Positions 1 to 12,482 of a DNA stretch of 64,000 nt are shown here, piece after piece (position 1 is the first letter of the stretch; every line of letters starts with the position of its first letter). A program made the translations under genes and the position numbers. Origin of the DNA: Carallia brachiata (Eukaryota > Streptophyta > Magnoliopsida > Malpighiales > Rhizophoraceae); NCBI GenBank assembly GCA_021464245.1, contig JADCRB010000057.1, positions 994,487 to 1,058,486 of the forward strand, in the 5' to 3' direction. Below the pieces are notes generated by a model. The model searched no databases. It was not told where the DNA came from and saw nothing but the letters and a program-made list of their open reading frames with translations.

Positions 1-667
1 CCCTAGGGTTCTTTACATAAACTAGTGCACCAAGGTGAGTGAACATTTATAATAATATTTTTTTCTTTTTGGCTTAGTTTGATCGTAGATGCTTGTTCCT
101 TTAGGCCATTTTGATTGATATTGTAATGCCTTGACAATAGGAAACAGGCTTGGGTTGCTACCACTCCCTCAATTAAGAAAGTAATTTCTTATGTTTTGTT
201 ATTTTTGATTGACTTTGTTATGTTGGTCTCAGGCTTGATGGCATTCTCTTCGTCTACATTCACTGTGTTTTAGCAGTTCTAATGGACAATAAGTTAAAAA
301 ATGAAGGACATGGAGATTTTTTTGATTGGTTGCTAGCGAAACTTTTCGATCTAGTGGCTTTATCAAACTGCTTCACATCCAGCTATCATTTCCATAATGG
401 AAATTTTTGTTTGATTTGTACATTTGAAGCTCCTCCCACCACGACTTATTTTGTATGCATTAGGGATCATTTTAGTGAGTGTAATCTGGAATGTTAGGAT
501 AAATCTTCAGATGTTTGAAAAGCAGCAAAAGCATGTTTTTTCGGGGATTTTGCGACTTTATTATGGTTCTTAACTTTACAAATTGGCATGGTTTAATGGC
601 TAGTTCATGACTGTGTGCCATTTGTTTGTGTGTATAATCATTCTAAATTGATTAGAATATCAAAGGT

Positions 668-970
668 TGTCAGGACCTAGAAGTTGGTGTATCAAGTCCA
701 GTCTAGGCACAAGTCCAAGAAATAGTCTACAACATTCTTGTAATTAGTTTAATTAGAGTCAGTCGGTTAGTCTCTAGAGAATGGCATATATAAAGCCTGA
801 TGTCTATGGACTTAAAGAATCATGGATTTTATAAAATTTATGCTTATCTCTCTCCTAAAATGAAATTCAGTTTCCCTCTCCCTTCTAATTCTTCTTCTTC
901 TCCTTAATTCTTCTTTTCCCTCTCTTCTGATTCTTCTTTTCTCCCTCTATTCTTCCTTTGGGTCCTAACA
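668..970. mobile_element. Solo LTR, 303 bp (LTR retrotransposon remnant)
   Basis: The segment begins TGTCAGGACC and ends GGTCCTAACA, which are near-perfect inverted termini of the TG...CA type found in LTR retrotransposons. It is flanked by AAGGT (663-667) and GAGGT (971-975), a 5-bp target duplication with one mismatch. A TATA-like ATATATAAAG lies near 786-795 and the 3' half is TC-rich, as in many Copia-type LTRs. No primer-binding site, gag/pol or second LTR follows, so this looks like the product of LTR-LTR recombination. Superfamily is not provable from the LTR alone. Confidence 0.65.
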
Positions 971-1368
971 GAGGTGTCCGGGTCCAGCTTGAGCTTCTTC
1001 CGTGTTTTTTAAGATAGTAACATGGATAGCTTATTTCTTCGGTTTTGAAGATCCAGAGTTATCTTGGGGCATTTCACCTGTGGAAGGCCCAAATGTTGCG
1101 TCTTGAACATGCAAGCGTGAATTTTGGAATTGTGGTTTCCAGATTTCGAGCTTCATAAATTTCCTTTTTTTAGTGCTCCAATTTATTATGTCTTTTATAT
1201 CCGCATGATTTGGAGCTCAGTATTCTGTCTGCTTTTTATAGGTTCAATGGGGCAAGAAATGAAGGATAAAGTTGCCGACACTGCGTGCCAGCTTCCTGTA
1301 TTTGATATTATGTTTCAAGATTTAAGGTTTGTGAACTAGACACATATTCACATTCCAGTGACAAAGTG

Positions 1369-1476
1369 TGTTGGGGGTCAACCCCAAATAGTGAAGAAAG
1401 AGTAAATAATGGAAGAAAGAGAGAATGAGTGGTTGAAGAAAAAAAAGAGAGTAAAAAGAAAAAGTAAAAAGAAAAT

Positions 1477-1541
<65 letters not shown>

Positions 1542-2098
1542 TAGTAGAGAAGAGAGAGAGAACAAAATTAAGAAAAAGAAGCAGAGAAGAGGCAGCGCGA
1601 GAGAGGAAGAAAAAAAGGTTGGGGAGGCTATGTTCTTAGATCCAACGGTGAATTTTACTCCGATCGATCTCATTTTTTGATACATTCATCATGAGAACGT
1701 GATTTACACATCCAATAGTTCAGATCTTTCATTTGCTATTTTTAGTTCTACTACAGTTTCATCATTCAGTGAGATTGTTCTCATTTTCTAGTTGTATATC
1801 GTCTGTGTGATGATATTGTAGAGAAATTGTGAATCAAGAATATGTTTTTTAATAAATTTCTAATACATATAAGTGAACTCTAGTGGTGCACTGGAGAGTT
1901 TTCCACGTAAAAAATTTTGGTGTCTCTGTTATTATTTTTCTGTTGATTATTGCGCTTAATTGGTGATTATTGGTACTGGTGAAAATTACTATCACATCTA
2001 TTTATTAATCCGTAGGAAAAGATAACAGATTCAGGATCAGAGTCTGTTTGATAGCTGGTTAATTTATGTTATTATTGTGAACACGTCATTTCCCAACA
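1369..2098. mobile_element. Solo LTR, 730 bp, with perfect 5-bp target duplication
   Basis: The element begins TGTTGGGGG and ends TCCCAACA (inverted TGTTGGG/CCCAACA). It is flanked by identical AAGTG copies at 1364-1368 and 2099-2103, the 5-bp duplication expected of an LTR retrotransposon. The last ~200 bp contain a motif resembling Copia-type LTR ends (ttttccacgtaaaa followed by ggtgtctctg). The compound (TA)n(TG)n microsatellite at ~1478-1540 lies inside it. There is no internal region or second LTR. The perfect duplication suggests a fairly recent insertion or recombination. Confidence 0.8.
1478..1540. repeat. Compound (TA)n(TG)n microsatellite
   Basis: About eleven TA units are followed directly by about twenty TG units. 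The tract lies inside the 730-bp solo LTR. Such compound dinucleotide repeats are highly length-variable and can form Z-DNA. The short ORFs over it (Val-Cys or Ile-Tyr runs) are artefacts. Confidence 0.95.
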
Positions 2099-4699
2099 AA
2101 GTGTTATATACATGTTGTGTTATATACATGTTGCTCTTTACTCTGTTTGAGAAGATGCAGAATTTTAAGACTCTTTAGACTGTTAATTTTCTAATTTCTT
2201 TTCTTTTCCCTGTTTAGTATTTCGATTGCATATATATATATATACTGTAAAATTCCTTTTTTAAGAGAAATAGGTGGAGGCTGAGCTTGTTCATGTTGAA
2301 TATATCGTTGATGGCCAAAATGGAGTAATGCTAGGGGTAAAAGTTAGCATGAAACATTCTAGCAGCTGAACTCACTACACGTGCTTGTAATTGATGCCAC
2401 TCAGGATTAAAGGAGATTCCAATAGATAAGAAGGTAAACAGAGTGTCTAGATTACTCTATAATTTTACATTTTTCTTGTTGTCAAGTTATTAAAAACATC
2501 AGTTTTTTATGCAATCATGACTGCTGTTTTAAATATGAATATCTACATCACTTATGTCCATCTGAAAGTGAGGATTATATTTGAGAATTAATATTGTGGA
2601 AGTTTGATTTACAATGTTTTGATCAGGGACCATTTCTGTTCGTTCTCTTTTAAAAGAGATAGCTTTCAATCTAATGATATTGCCCTTTTTTGGCTTTCAA
2701 TTTAATTTTTGTTATCTTTCATATTTACCCTTCCCCAAACTCCATAGTGTGGAGCCCTTAGTACTAAGTCTCCCATTAATCTTTCATTGTAGAGCAATTG
2801 TTACCTCTTTGTTCGGTTATTTATGAGATGTGATTATTCCTATCCATAATTGCTATTGCTGACCTTGAATTTTTTATGTCAACTTGTAAGACGTCACTGG
2901 AATGAACTTGAAATTTGTACTATTGTCTTTTGAAAGTTCTTCCCTTGTTTTTGTTTCTTGCGTTGGTGTCATCTCCCTGGGTCCTTTCTGACCTGATTAG
3001 AATTGGATTGAAAAAGATACAATTGGATAGAAACAGCTTCCTTGCTGCATTGATTAAATTCAAAGAAGTTTTGAGAGCTTCTGTTAGGAGGCATCATCTC
3101 TGTGGTAATCTTAAAGATTCTTAGCAGACTGATAGTGTGGCATTAAAAAACTACTTTGATGCTGGTATTAAGCAAAATACCAAGGTATCATGCTCCTTCT
3201 CTTTCCTCTCTACTATTTGACAAGGTAAAACGGAAATTCAATGTCATCTCTTTTTTAATGTTAAGCAAAATGAAATGAAGCTTCTATATATGTACAATTT
3301 ATAATAAAATAAACGATTTATTGCTTTTTCTATGTGATTATTTGTATAAGCCATCAAAAGTGAGGATATAATGACAGAACATTCGTTGGCCATGTGAATA
3401 TTTCACATGTACTATATATTGTCTCCACTTTGTTGTTAAATTTAATGGTTGTTATCAATCATGTGTCGATATTATCTTCATTATCTGTTCTGTTATCGTT
3501 ATCGCTAACCAAGTGTATATTTCACTTGTGCAGAAAAGGGATTCTTGTCCATTCTTTTTTCAGTAACTTTACTTTCATATCTCAAAATGCCTAATGTTGG
3601 AGCTGCAAGTAGTTAATTATTGTTGAAAAAAACGATAATATTGCTATTAAGATGGGATCTCTATATTTGGCCAGTTTCGTATAATTTTGCCTCAGAAAGC
3701 ATGCACCGACGCTGCATATTGCCAAAAGGGTTTATCTGCTTACGCAACTGGTTATTAGTCTAGCTTCCATGCCCACATAAGAAGAGATTTTGCATCTGCT
3801 GGTGGACAAAAGCCAGAAAAGCAGGAGCCAGAAAGCCCTTCCCATCAATGGCACATTGTCATACTACATGTTTGATACGGCTTTCATAAGTTTAAACCGA
3901 CCGGTCAACAAGACTTTGGGGTCAACCCCATTGCAAATGTCAAGATTGGGACCACAATGGCAATTAAACGTACATGAAAAGCAGTGATCAAAACCTCCCA
4001 AACGTCATATATTTACACAGGAGTCTCATAAATTGTGATTGTATGTAAATAACAAACAATAGTTTTTTTTGGCCTAAGACTACCTGATATCCAACTTGAA
4101 GGCTACTTAGTCCAAACTGATCCTAATAGAATCACATGAACAATAAAAATCTCATAATAAATATTTAACAACCAACAGTTTTGTGACTTGAAAATGCTCC
4201 CCAAAACTAAAGGCTAGGATGCCGAAAGAGGTGAGAAGCCCAACGAAAGTCCTCCCGAGTGAGTAGCAAAACATCAGAAGCCCACGTGATCTTGTTTACT
4301 TACAATTTAGGCCCGAGCCTTTTCTATAAAAAGAGCATGGAGGACTCAAGTCTGTGGACTTTGTGGGTTTAGAATCTGTCTTCAGGCCCGGTAACGAGCT
4401 GGCACTAATATGCCACATGGAGATGGAAATAAAACCCTTTTCCGCTCCTTTTAAAAACTGGACCGGTGGTATCATTAGGCTATCCATGCCTTAGTCTCCA
4501 TGGACTATAATTTTAACGCCGATTAAAACATTTCTATAGTAAACCAAAAAAAAAAAAACATTTCTATATCTTTCGTAAAATTTTATTCAAATAAATTTAA
4601 TTGAGTTTGCCCGTTGAATTCTATCTGTAGTGATAATAATTTGAAGCTAAATTGATCAAATTTAATTCTCTTGTTTACTATCATGTTTTAATTTTGTAG

Positions 4700-4973
4700 G
4701 CCTTGATCTAGAGGCCGTGGAGAATCATGGCCAATGAATACATCCCAGACGGGCAACGAATGCAACGAAATTGACTATTTTACACTTTGCAGATTGTTCC
4801 TTGAAGACTACTCAAAGTCAAATGTGAGTAAATTGGCAAGCCTTGATCTGGAGGCCGAGGAGAATCATAGCTAATGAATACATTCAAGACACAATACAAC
4901 GAAATTGACGATTCTACACTTTGCAGATTGTTCCCTGAAGACTACTCAAAGTCAAATGTGGGTAAATTGGTAA
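4700..4973. repeat. Tandem duplication, ~136-bp unit, two copies
   Basis: Copy 1 (~4702-4838) and copy 2 (~4840-4973) both start near gccttgatct, share acactttgcagattgttcc and gaagactactcaaagtcaaa, and end in gtaaattgg. They differ by scattered substitutions and short indels, so the duplication is not recent. No coding potential is seen. Confidence 0.85.
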
Positions 4974-5311
4974 CTTAAAAAATTTAAAATAAAATAAAAA
5001 AAAATAAAATATGGCAACAATGGCGGACGTAGAAAAAAAACATAAATTAAATTAAGAGAAACTTAACAAAAACATAATTGCAGATAAAATTATCAGCCAA
5101 CTAATTAATTTGCTCCCAACTTTTTCTTATTCATTATCGCACCTACATTAATCTCAGCTTCAATTGCACTGCACGCACACGATTCCATCTATTAATCCTA
5201 TCCGTCCATTGGATTCACCTGTTATGCTCTCGCTTTTCCCAACTCGCCGGTCGGCAATTCCTTGTAGGTGGCAATATATATATAGCATTAGTAGGGCGCT
5301 TGTATGAAAGT

Positions 5312-7284
5312 TTAGACGCTGTAAGGCGGGGGCTCGGGCATGTCCTTCACTAGGCCGCAAAGCAATGCATTGTCAGGGATGTTGTACTCGTCCCTGAGGG
5401 AGCGTTCTGGGGAGAGAACACTTGCGTACAGTTGTTGGCCAAGGTATGTTCTCTCCCACATCTCTGACCTGATATTCCACATTCCAGCATTGTCAAACGT
5501 CAACAATATGGCAGCCCACGATTTGGGGAAAACTTGGATGGTGGTTCTGCTCACTGTGTCCACGAGATTGTAGTTCTTTCTCTTCTCTGGAGTCCATGTG
5601 CCAGGCTCAATGCTGTGGACCATTCAAAGAGAAGACCCAGAAAAGAAAGAGTTAGAAACAAAATTTGAGTAATTTGTCTTTGATAAATTCAATGGAAAAA
5701 CAATTAACGGAGTTTTAACTGATGAAAATCTGAAAATGACACTTACGCGACAGCAAAGAAAGAGTAGCCTGCCAAGTGATACGATTGGATGCTCTTCTCA
5801 GGATTCTCGAAGATGATTTCGACAAAATTACGGAAGGTAAAGCTCAGGACATTGGGCTGCGACACAATCTCGCCAATCTTGGCCGGTGGGTAATCTTGGA
5901 TGCTGTTGTACTTAAAGACCTTGTTTGCAATACCGTAGTACTCGGCAAGCTTGAGGGGAGTCTTTGGGTCTACGTGAGAGACACCGTTGATGGCATAGCG
6001 AAGCTTGCCATTCGCTCTGCTTACCGAGCTCACGAACTTGATAGTTCGGGTGATGTTGATGGAACCATAGTGGAAAGAGCCTTGAGGATTGGGCCTGGCG
6101 GCACTGGCTGTGAGGTTCCACCGGAATGAACGGAACTGGTTGAGAGACCACGCCCATCCAACAGGCGCCTCAGGGAGCACAGGTGACGCTGGGCCCTTGC
6201 CGTTTGTGTAGCGGACGATTCCCTTGGCAGTGATAACTTTTTTGGTGAATCGAGTGGAAGCCACCATGTAATAGTCTTTGGGTTCTTGGTCGGCCGTCAC
6301 AAGAACACTGAAGCACTGCCCAACATGCACGTCAAGGGACTCGTAAACATTCTGCACCACGTGGGAGCCCTCCATCTCCACAAGCTTCATTGAGTGGCCC
6401 TGTATCCTAAAGTTGAGGGATGTCTTGAGTCCTGCATTGCAAACTCTGTACTTGTAAGTCTTTCCAGGCTTCATGGTGAAGAGGGGCTCATCCTTGCCGT
6501 CTCCCTTGGCAGTTTTGCCATTGATGAGGACACCCTCTGGTCTGCCAATGGAACGCCCACTATCCAAGAATTTTCTGAGAGTGCCGTGGCTTTTGGTGAA
6601 CCAGTCATTGACAATGACGGTGTAGTCGTCCTCAGGATCCGCATAAGGTACAGGGATGAGCAGGCGGCTGTTGATGCGCAGACCCCCAAAGCCACCGGCT
6701 GCCCTTTGCATGCCTATGGTTGGATAGTACATGTAACTGCCGATTTGGTCCTTAACCTGGAAGTGGTATGTGTGATTGGTTCCGGGAGGAATGGGGCAGT
6801 TTGTTCCTGGCACCCCATCTTGCCATGAGTTCTTTCTTTGCTGGATGCCATTCCTGCAGTATATAAATATCAGTATATATGATTTTTGTTTAATCGATGT
6901 GTTGTGTGACATGCATATATACCTTTACTTTGATAATTGATTGATTGATATAGAAAGTTACTGGGAGAGGGAAAAAGAAAAATGACAAATAAAGAATTTG
7001 AACAAATTATATGTACTATATAGTCAGCTTAATCACCAAGTCAAAAGGAATGGCTCGTCAAGGTTGTTGAAGACATTGATGAGAACGTTGTTGTTACTGG
7101 TGGAGTTGATATTGGGTCCGGGAAATTGGTTGTTGATGAGAATGACTTGTTGCGGAACCCCCAACGGAGACAGGGTGCCATAGGAGACATTCCACGTGAA
7201 AAATAGGTAAGGGTCTTCACCCCGAGTCCCTAAAATTGGCCCAGCGGCAAGACACAGTAATACCATAAGCATCACCCCAACCAT
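5312..7284 (-). CDS. SKU5-similar (SKS) multicopper-oxidase-like protein, NTP303/Bp10 type, copy A
   Basis: Exons on the minus strand: 7284-7037, 6853-5747 and 5612-5312, giving 551 aa. The start is the ATG at 7284; the frame also runs upstream to a TTG, which is not used in plants. A signal peptide covers ~1-25, followed by cupredoxin-like domains with DPYLFFTWNVSYGTLSPLG and NNQFPGPNINSTSNNN. Copper ligands of true ascorbate oxidases are missing: the HWHG site reads TWNGIQ, the HSH site reads YYPTIGMQR, and the C-terminal HCHIE site reads SEMWER. That loss defines the SKU5-similar family, which acts in the secretory path or cell wall; NTP303/Bp10-like members are pollen-expressed. The C-terminus (PPPYSV) shows no GPI-anchor signal. 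A TATAAAAGG box lies ~150 bp upstream. It is the inverted partner of the gene at 12695-14754. Expression in pollen is inference from the family. Confidence 0.93.
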
Positions 7285-7432
7285 CTCCTTCTCGCTCTCT
7301 TTCTCTCTCCGCAAGCGTGATGATTCTATTTTTAATATAATATAAATATAACACCCTTCCCTAATTGATCCCTCTCAACGTAAAACTTGTCTAATGGAAA
7401 AAAGAAGCTTTGTCTTGATCCCTCTTCCCTCT

Positions 7433-7441
7433 CCTTTTATA
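7433..7441 (-). promoter_or_regulatory. TATA box of SKS copy A
   Basis: On the minus strand the sequence reads TATAAAAGGAGAGGG, ~150 bp before the ATG at 7284. The plus-strand SKS copy has TATAAAGGAGAGGG at about the same place. Conservation of the core box plus the GGAGAGGG tail in both copies supports a functional core promoter inherited from the ancestral gene. Confidence 0.6.
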
Positions 7442-8730
7442 ATTGCATATACCAAGTAAAGCTTGCGCTTCTATTGACCAATTGCCACCATTCGACACCG
7501 CAACTTCCTCTTTAATTTCTCACTACTCTAGGACCTTGCGCCTTGCATTGCGCCCTTCCTCACACTTGCTTGTTTCTACTAACATACATGCTGTTACTGC
7601 CACCACTTTGACCCCTACAATGGCTCTTCGTTCATTTTCACTGTTGGGATTTGCAACACGTGTAAAGAACAGAAGAGATGTGAAGGGTTTCACGAGTTAC
7701 AACCAGTGGTAACAGGTAGAGGTAAAACAACAACCTCAAGGAATATTTGCTAGTCGGACTTTTGGGGACATTTTCACTTTTTGGGGGATGAGTTTTTGGG
7801 GAAATGAATAAGCTTTTTAATAAATGTTTAATGAGCTTTTTAGTCTTTTTTTTTTTTTTACGTACTTCTTTTGAAGTATTTCTCACTTTTTAATGTTAAA
7901 AATATTTTATATTGACTAAATTATTTTTAGAAAATATGTATACTACTTTTTATTATATTATTTACTTGTCACATAAATTAATTGGCCTTTCTATTTCACA
8001 AACATTTATATCAACACAGCATTTTACTTTTTCAATAAATCTTAAATAATATTGTTCCCTTTACATTTCTATTAACATTAAAACTTATAAAAAAAATATT
8101 TCAAATATTATATTTTCTTATCATATAGTGAACATCGATAATATTTTTTAAAAATTTTAAAATTAAGTATGAAAAATCTCAATATTATTTATAGAATATT
8201 TAATCTAAAAATAAAAATTATAAAATATAAAAATAATTTTATTAATATAAATTAAATATTTAAATTAGTCATTTTATTATTCAATGAAAACAATACATAC
8301 AAAATTAATCAAACATTTTATTAATTTTTTTAACAATTAATAACGAGAATTAGTAATTAACAATGAGTAATAAATAACAATAATCAACAATAGCAGTCAA
8401 TAGTAAAAATATCTAACAGTAAAACCAAACAAACCCTGAGAGAAAAATTAGTTGACAATACTTAGTGAGACACATGAGAAATATAAAAATTTAATGGCAA
8501 GAAAATCCAGACCATAAATGTTAAAAATAAAAAGTAACATTAGAGTTAATCACTAATCTTCAATAATAATAGAAAAAATCTAGAGAAAATTACCTTTGTA
8601 TTTTATAAATTTTGAGAAAGAAGAGGAGAAAAATAATTTTACACATGAATGCTCAATTAGACAAAATTATAAGAAACATTGAAATTAATTTTCAAACTTA
8701 CGACAAGAGGCACAATGGAGTGTTTTTGGT

Positions 8731-10365
8731 TAGTGGCGGAAGCGGAAATTATTTTTAGTGGGGGCAAATTTACATGAAGTTAATGAAAAAAATATTTTAA
8801 GTAATATAAAATAATATAATATTAATTTTATCCGCATTATTTCTTGCCTAAGTTTTTAGTGGCATACTCGTGAAAATATCAAACAAAAATAATATAATTA
8901 GATGAGCCAAAATTTATATACATTGTTTACATTTTATTTTGTTAAAAGAGATTATTACAGACAGTGTTTTTCTAACGTTTGAAAAAAAAATTCACTTCTT
9001 ATGACTTTTTAATCTTATTTACCTACTATTTAATTAAGTAATAAATTATAAACTAATAGTTTATTGGTATGTTAAATTTGTCTTCACAAAATTTATTTAT
9101 TGACTATAATTATATGTTTCATTTTTACACTTTTTTAAATTGTTACGTATGTATAAAATTTTATGTATCACTAAAAGATTAATGAATATATTTATTTTAA
9201 TTCAAAATATGATAGATATCAACTATTAATTCATTTGAAACTAAACAAATTTATCTATATCTTATAAAACTTAAAATATATGTGTTAATAACTCAAAAGC
9301 ATACACATCTTTCAAATATAATTAATGTAATAAACTACCTTTCTTAAAAAATTAAAGAAAAAGTTGATGACAATTTTGACAATCTATATTAATTGAAGAT
9401 TTTAAAATATCTTTATCCAACAATTTTAAATTTTGAGTTGAAACAAGAAAAAAATGTAAGTAGGGGCAAACAAAAAATTTGAGTAAACGCAAATTTAATA
9501 ACTCTAGATCACTGTTGAGAGAACCGGACCAGACTGAACTGGCTGGTTCAACCGAAAAAATCAGAAACCGAGCCTTGAACCGGTTCGGTTAGCCTTAAAA
9601 AACCATTGATTTAAAGAACCGGATGAATCGGTCGGTTTAACCGGGAACCGGAGAATCGGTTCCGATTTTCCGATCAAAATTGTTTGGTTCAAAGAGAAAA
9701 AAAAAACACCAAAATGAAAAAAAAAAAATAAATATCAACATGCTTTAGTTAAAATTAATTAATATTTTATCTTATTGAGTATCTACATGTCTACTTTCTC
9801 TCAAAATTCATTACTATATCTTAATTTCTTAAAAATAATTAATAGATTGTTATTTTTAAACGTAATTAACATGTTTATATTTTATCAAAAATATTTACTA
9901 TTTTACAAATATATAAATGATATATTTTTAAAAATAAATTAAATGAGTTATAGATGTTCAACAGTCATTTTTTAAAACATATATTAAAATATACTATAAC
10001 AATATAAATTTATAAATTATAAGATAAGATTAATAAATTTTTATTTAGAATAAATTATAAATTATATATATTAAGGTTACAAATATAAATATCATATATA
10101 TATATATATATCTTATATAATATTACATTTTAAATATTAATATATTAGATAAATGTATATAACTATTTAAATTTTATATATTTAATATTAAATCATAATT
10201 TTATCAGTTTAACCACGACTAACCCAATTAAATCAGTTAAATCTTGACTCTCTCAATTTTTTATTTTAATAATTAGTTTGATTTTTAAAATTTTTTAGAT
10301 TATCTAAAAATTAATTTTTTGAGAGGAGAATTGCCGCCACGTTGAGCCAAGTGGCTCTGCCACTG
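8731..10365. mobile_element. Non-autonomous hAT (Tip100-like) element, 1635 bp
   Basis: Left end TAGTGGCGGAAGC; right end, read inward on the other strand, CAGTGGCAGAGCCAC. These match the CAGTGGCGGAGCCA-type termini known for plant hAT elements. The flanks are TTTTTGGT (8723-8730) and CTTTTGGT (10366-10373), an 8-bp target duplication with one mismatch, as hAT requires. Just inside the left end is the AGTGGGGGCAAA motif common in these elements. No transposase ORF survives and the interior is very AT-rich. Confidence 0.75.
9515..10256. mobile_element. Candidate nested element with TTGAGAGA termini and AACCGG subterminal repeats
   Basis: Inside the hAT element, TTGAGAGA at 9515 is matched by its inverse TCTCTCAA ending at 10256. 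The first ~180 bp carry many degenerate AACCGG/CCGGTT motifs in both orientations, such as gaaccggttcggtt and cggtttaaccgg. The right end holds decayed counterparts (cagtttaacc, aatcagttaa). Arrays of subterminal short motifs are typical of transposase-binding regions. No clear target duplication is seen, so the boundaries are less certain than those of the host element. Confidence 0.45.
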
Positions 10366-12482
10366 CTTTTGGTCTAGAATCTCTAGATATAATCAACGCA
10401 AAACGACGGTTTTAGGCGCAAACGCAATAACAAATAGGGCTAGTCATCCTTAATTTATGTAGGCCGTTGCTTGCAAATGATCATTTGGGCTATAGCAAGT
10501 GACGAATTTAAAAAAAAAAAAACTAAAACTTTCTTTTTTTTTCTTTTTTTTTTTTAGAAAAAAATAAATTTATTGTAAGTATATCGATTATTAAATTTGT
10601 GAATTAAGATTGAAATATCTTTATTTAAAATTCTCATTTAACCCAACTCATAAAAAAAGACTCACCACCTAAATATTATTGGGTATAAGTGTGACTTCTT
10701 TAAATTAATCATGACAATTGTCAAGTTTGGAACCAGTTATGTGCAGTTCACGCTCAAACTAAAAAAATTACGAGTCAAAATTTCTAAACATTACTAATAA
10801 AACTTAAACATGAATTATAAGTAAAGAAAATATATCAAATTACAATTAAATTATCATTTTAAGTAATATAATTTTCCTTTTTTACGCTATCATTGTTGAG
10901 TAGCATATGATTTCGCGGTGACCGAAGCAACTTACACTGGTTTGCCGCCATCTTTGTGGCGTCCAAACTCTGAGGTCAGTGGATTAAAGAAACTTTTGCC
11001 GAGCAAAACCCAAAAAAGGATTTTACTGCGTCATTCTGCGTACTAAACCTAAGTGTTCAGGAAAAACAGAAAAATGGATGCTCTGTGTTATAAAGGTGGC
11101 CCACAATTAAAACCTGTCTAAGTTTGGACAGGTAAGCATATTCCTATGGTGCACATTTGTTTATCAGAGTTCATTATACAAATTTGAAGCCAACTTTAAA
11201 ATACTTAAATCCGATGGATACGAGAGATAAGAATTTGCTACCATTGCAAAAAGGAGAACTAATGTTATGAAAGAGATTAATGTTTATATGATTCCAGATA
11301 AGTATTAGTGGGGGTCAAATTCTTTAAGCTAAAATTGTGAAGTCATAACATCTAAAAAATTCTGTTTTGACTTATTAAGAGGTTTATTGAATTATAAGTT
11401 ATATAATAATGGTAGCTCTCCTTTCCCATAAACTTCTCTCTTCTCGTACTAATATTTGAATTCAAGATTTCTAAAACAAAAGTTTTAAATTCTAATTACT
11501 GAAATGTCTTCTAAGAGACTTAAGAAATTCTAAATAAAAGTGATCTTACCCTGAAAACTAAAAAATCCTCTTGAATTTCTTATGAACACCCCAACACTAA
11601 AAATATATCTTTCCCACCTACACCTTCTCCCGACCAATAGAAATTCACTCTCACATAAATACTTCAAGAATATTGTTTTTAAGGCATTAACTTTATTTTC
11701 ACTAAATTCCTTATTCTTTACCTTTTTACACGCTATTGATAAAATATTGGATTTTCTCCTGACACTCCATAGTTTTGCCTTGTTTTGTACAAAGTTCACG
11801 AGTCTAATTTAGCACTCATACCTTTTACAATTAGGTCCAATCTCAGCTATCCACGATAAAGCTTGATCATCAATAAATCAAAAAAAAAAAAAACCTTAAT
11901 GTATATTGCATGAATTGCAAATTTTAAATTTTCAGATTTTAATTAATATTTACCAATTAGTTTGGTACATGTATTGCTCTCTCTTGTCTATGCCATTCAT
12001 ATAATGTGGCATACCTCGTACACAAGATTGGAGAAGTCGGTTTTCTACTCAACTAATACGGTTAATTAAAAATTACAAGTTTTGCGAATTATACATACCA
12101 CCATGTGGATTTGGACCATTTGACGATGATATGAGAAATAGACTTTCTGATGTTTGAATCTAATAGCTCTATTTCTGGCTTAATAAATCGCTCAGCTAAA
12201 ATTGAGGAGGAAAGGGGCAAAAAAAAAAAGATTCAAGGTGTTGGCATCACGTAAGCTATGTATAGATGCTTTTCATTGGAAAACTATGCAGAGAGTTAAA
12301 AAGGAAAAAAACAGAGAGGCTCCTTCGCTGGAAAGTTTGAAGTGGTAAGAATAGCCAATTGGGCTATGGCTAACGGTACCAGTGTGAGGAAGAGAGGGAT
12401 TTAAGGGATCAAGAGACAGGAGGACAAAGGAATCTGGTGGAATCGAATGGCTAATATTTACTCCATGGAAAACGATACTAAG

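Larger units (their letters stand above)
1..5311. other. Intergenic region without an intact gene (left flank)
   Basis: No long ORF and no recognisable protein family. The segment holds two solo LTRs, a compound microsatellite and a tandem duplication, listed separately. A few short open stretches have splice-like borders: about 1241-1336, 2275-2335 and 3040-3180 on the plus strand. They cannot be joined into an open frame and I recognise no family. They may be relics of a decayed gene or chance. The first 33 bases contain stops in all three forward frames, so the left edge is not coding on this strand. Confidence 0.6.
7442..12482. other. ~5-kb spacer between divergent SKS genes
   Basis: AT-rich DNA with no convincing gene. 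It contains a hAT-like non-autonomous transposon (8731-10365) with a second candidate element nested in it. The remaining flanks (7450-8720, 10375-12480) show only short chance ORFs and A/T runs. Both SKS promoters lie at its ends. Confidence 0.7.

Noticed and set aside
1409..1685. Overlapping ORFs on both strands with Val-Cys, Ile-Tyr and His-Thr runs
   Set aside because: They translate the (TA)(TG) microsatellite inside a solo LTR.
3914..3930. GGGGTCAACCCC palindrome resembling the start of the 730-bp LTR
   Set aside because: No matching LTR sequence follows and no duplication was found; likely coincidence.
6394..6828. 144-aa plus-strand ORF opposite SKS copy A, with related antisense ORFs at 13044-13388 and 13422-13688
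   Set aside because: Mirror frames of a strongly conserved coding exon; similarity between copies is explained by the sense protein.
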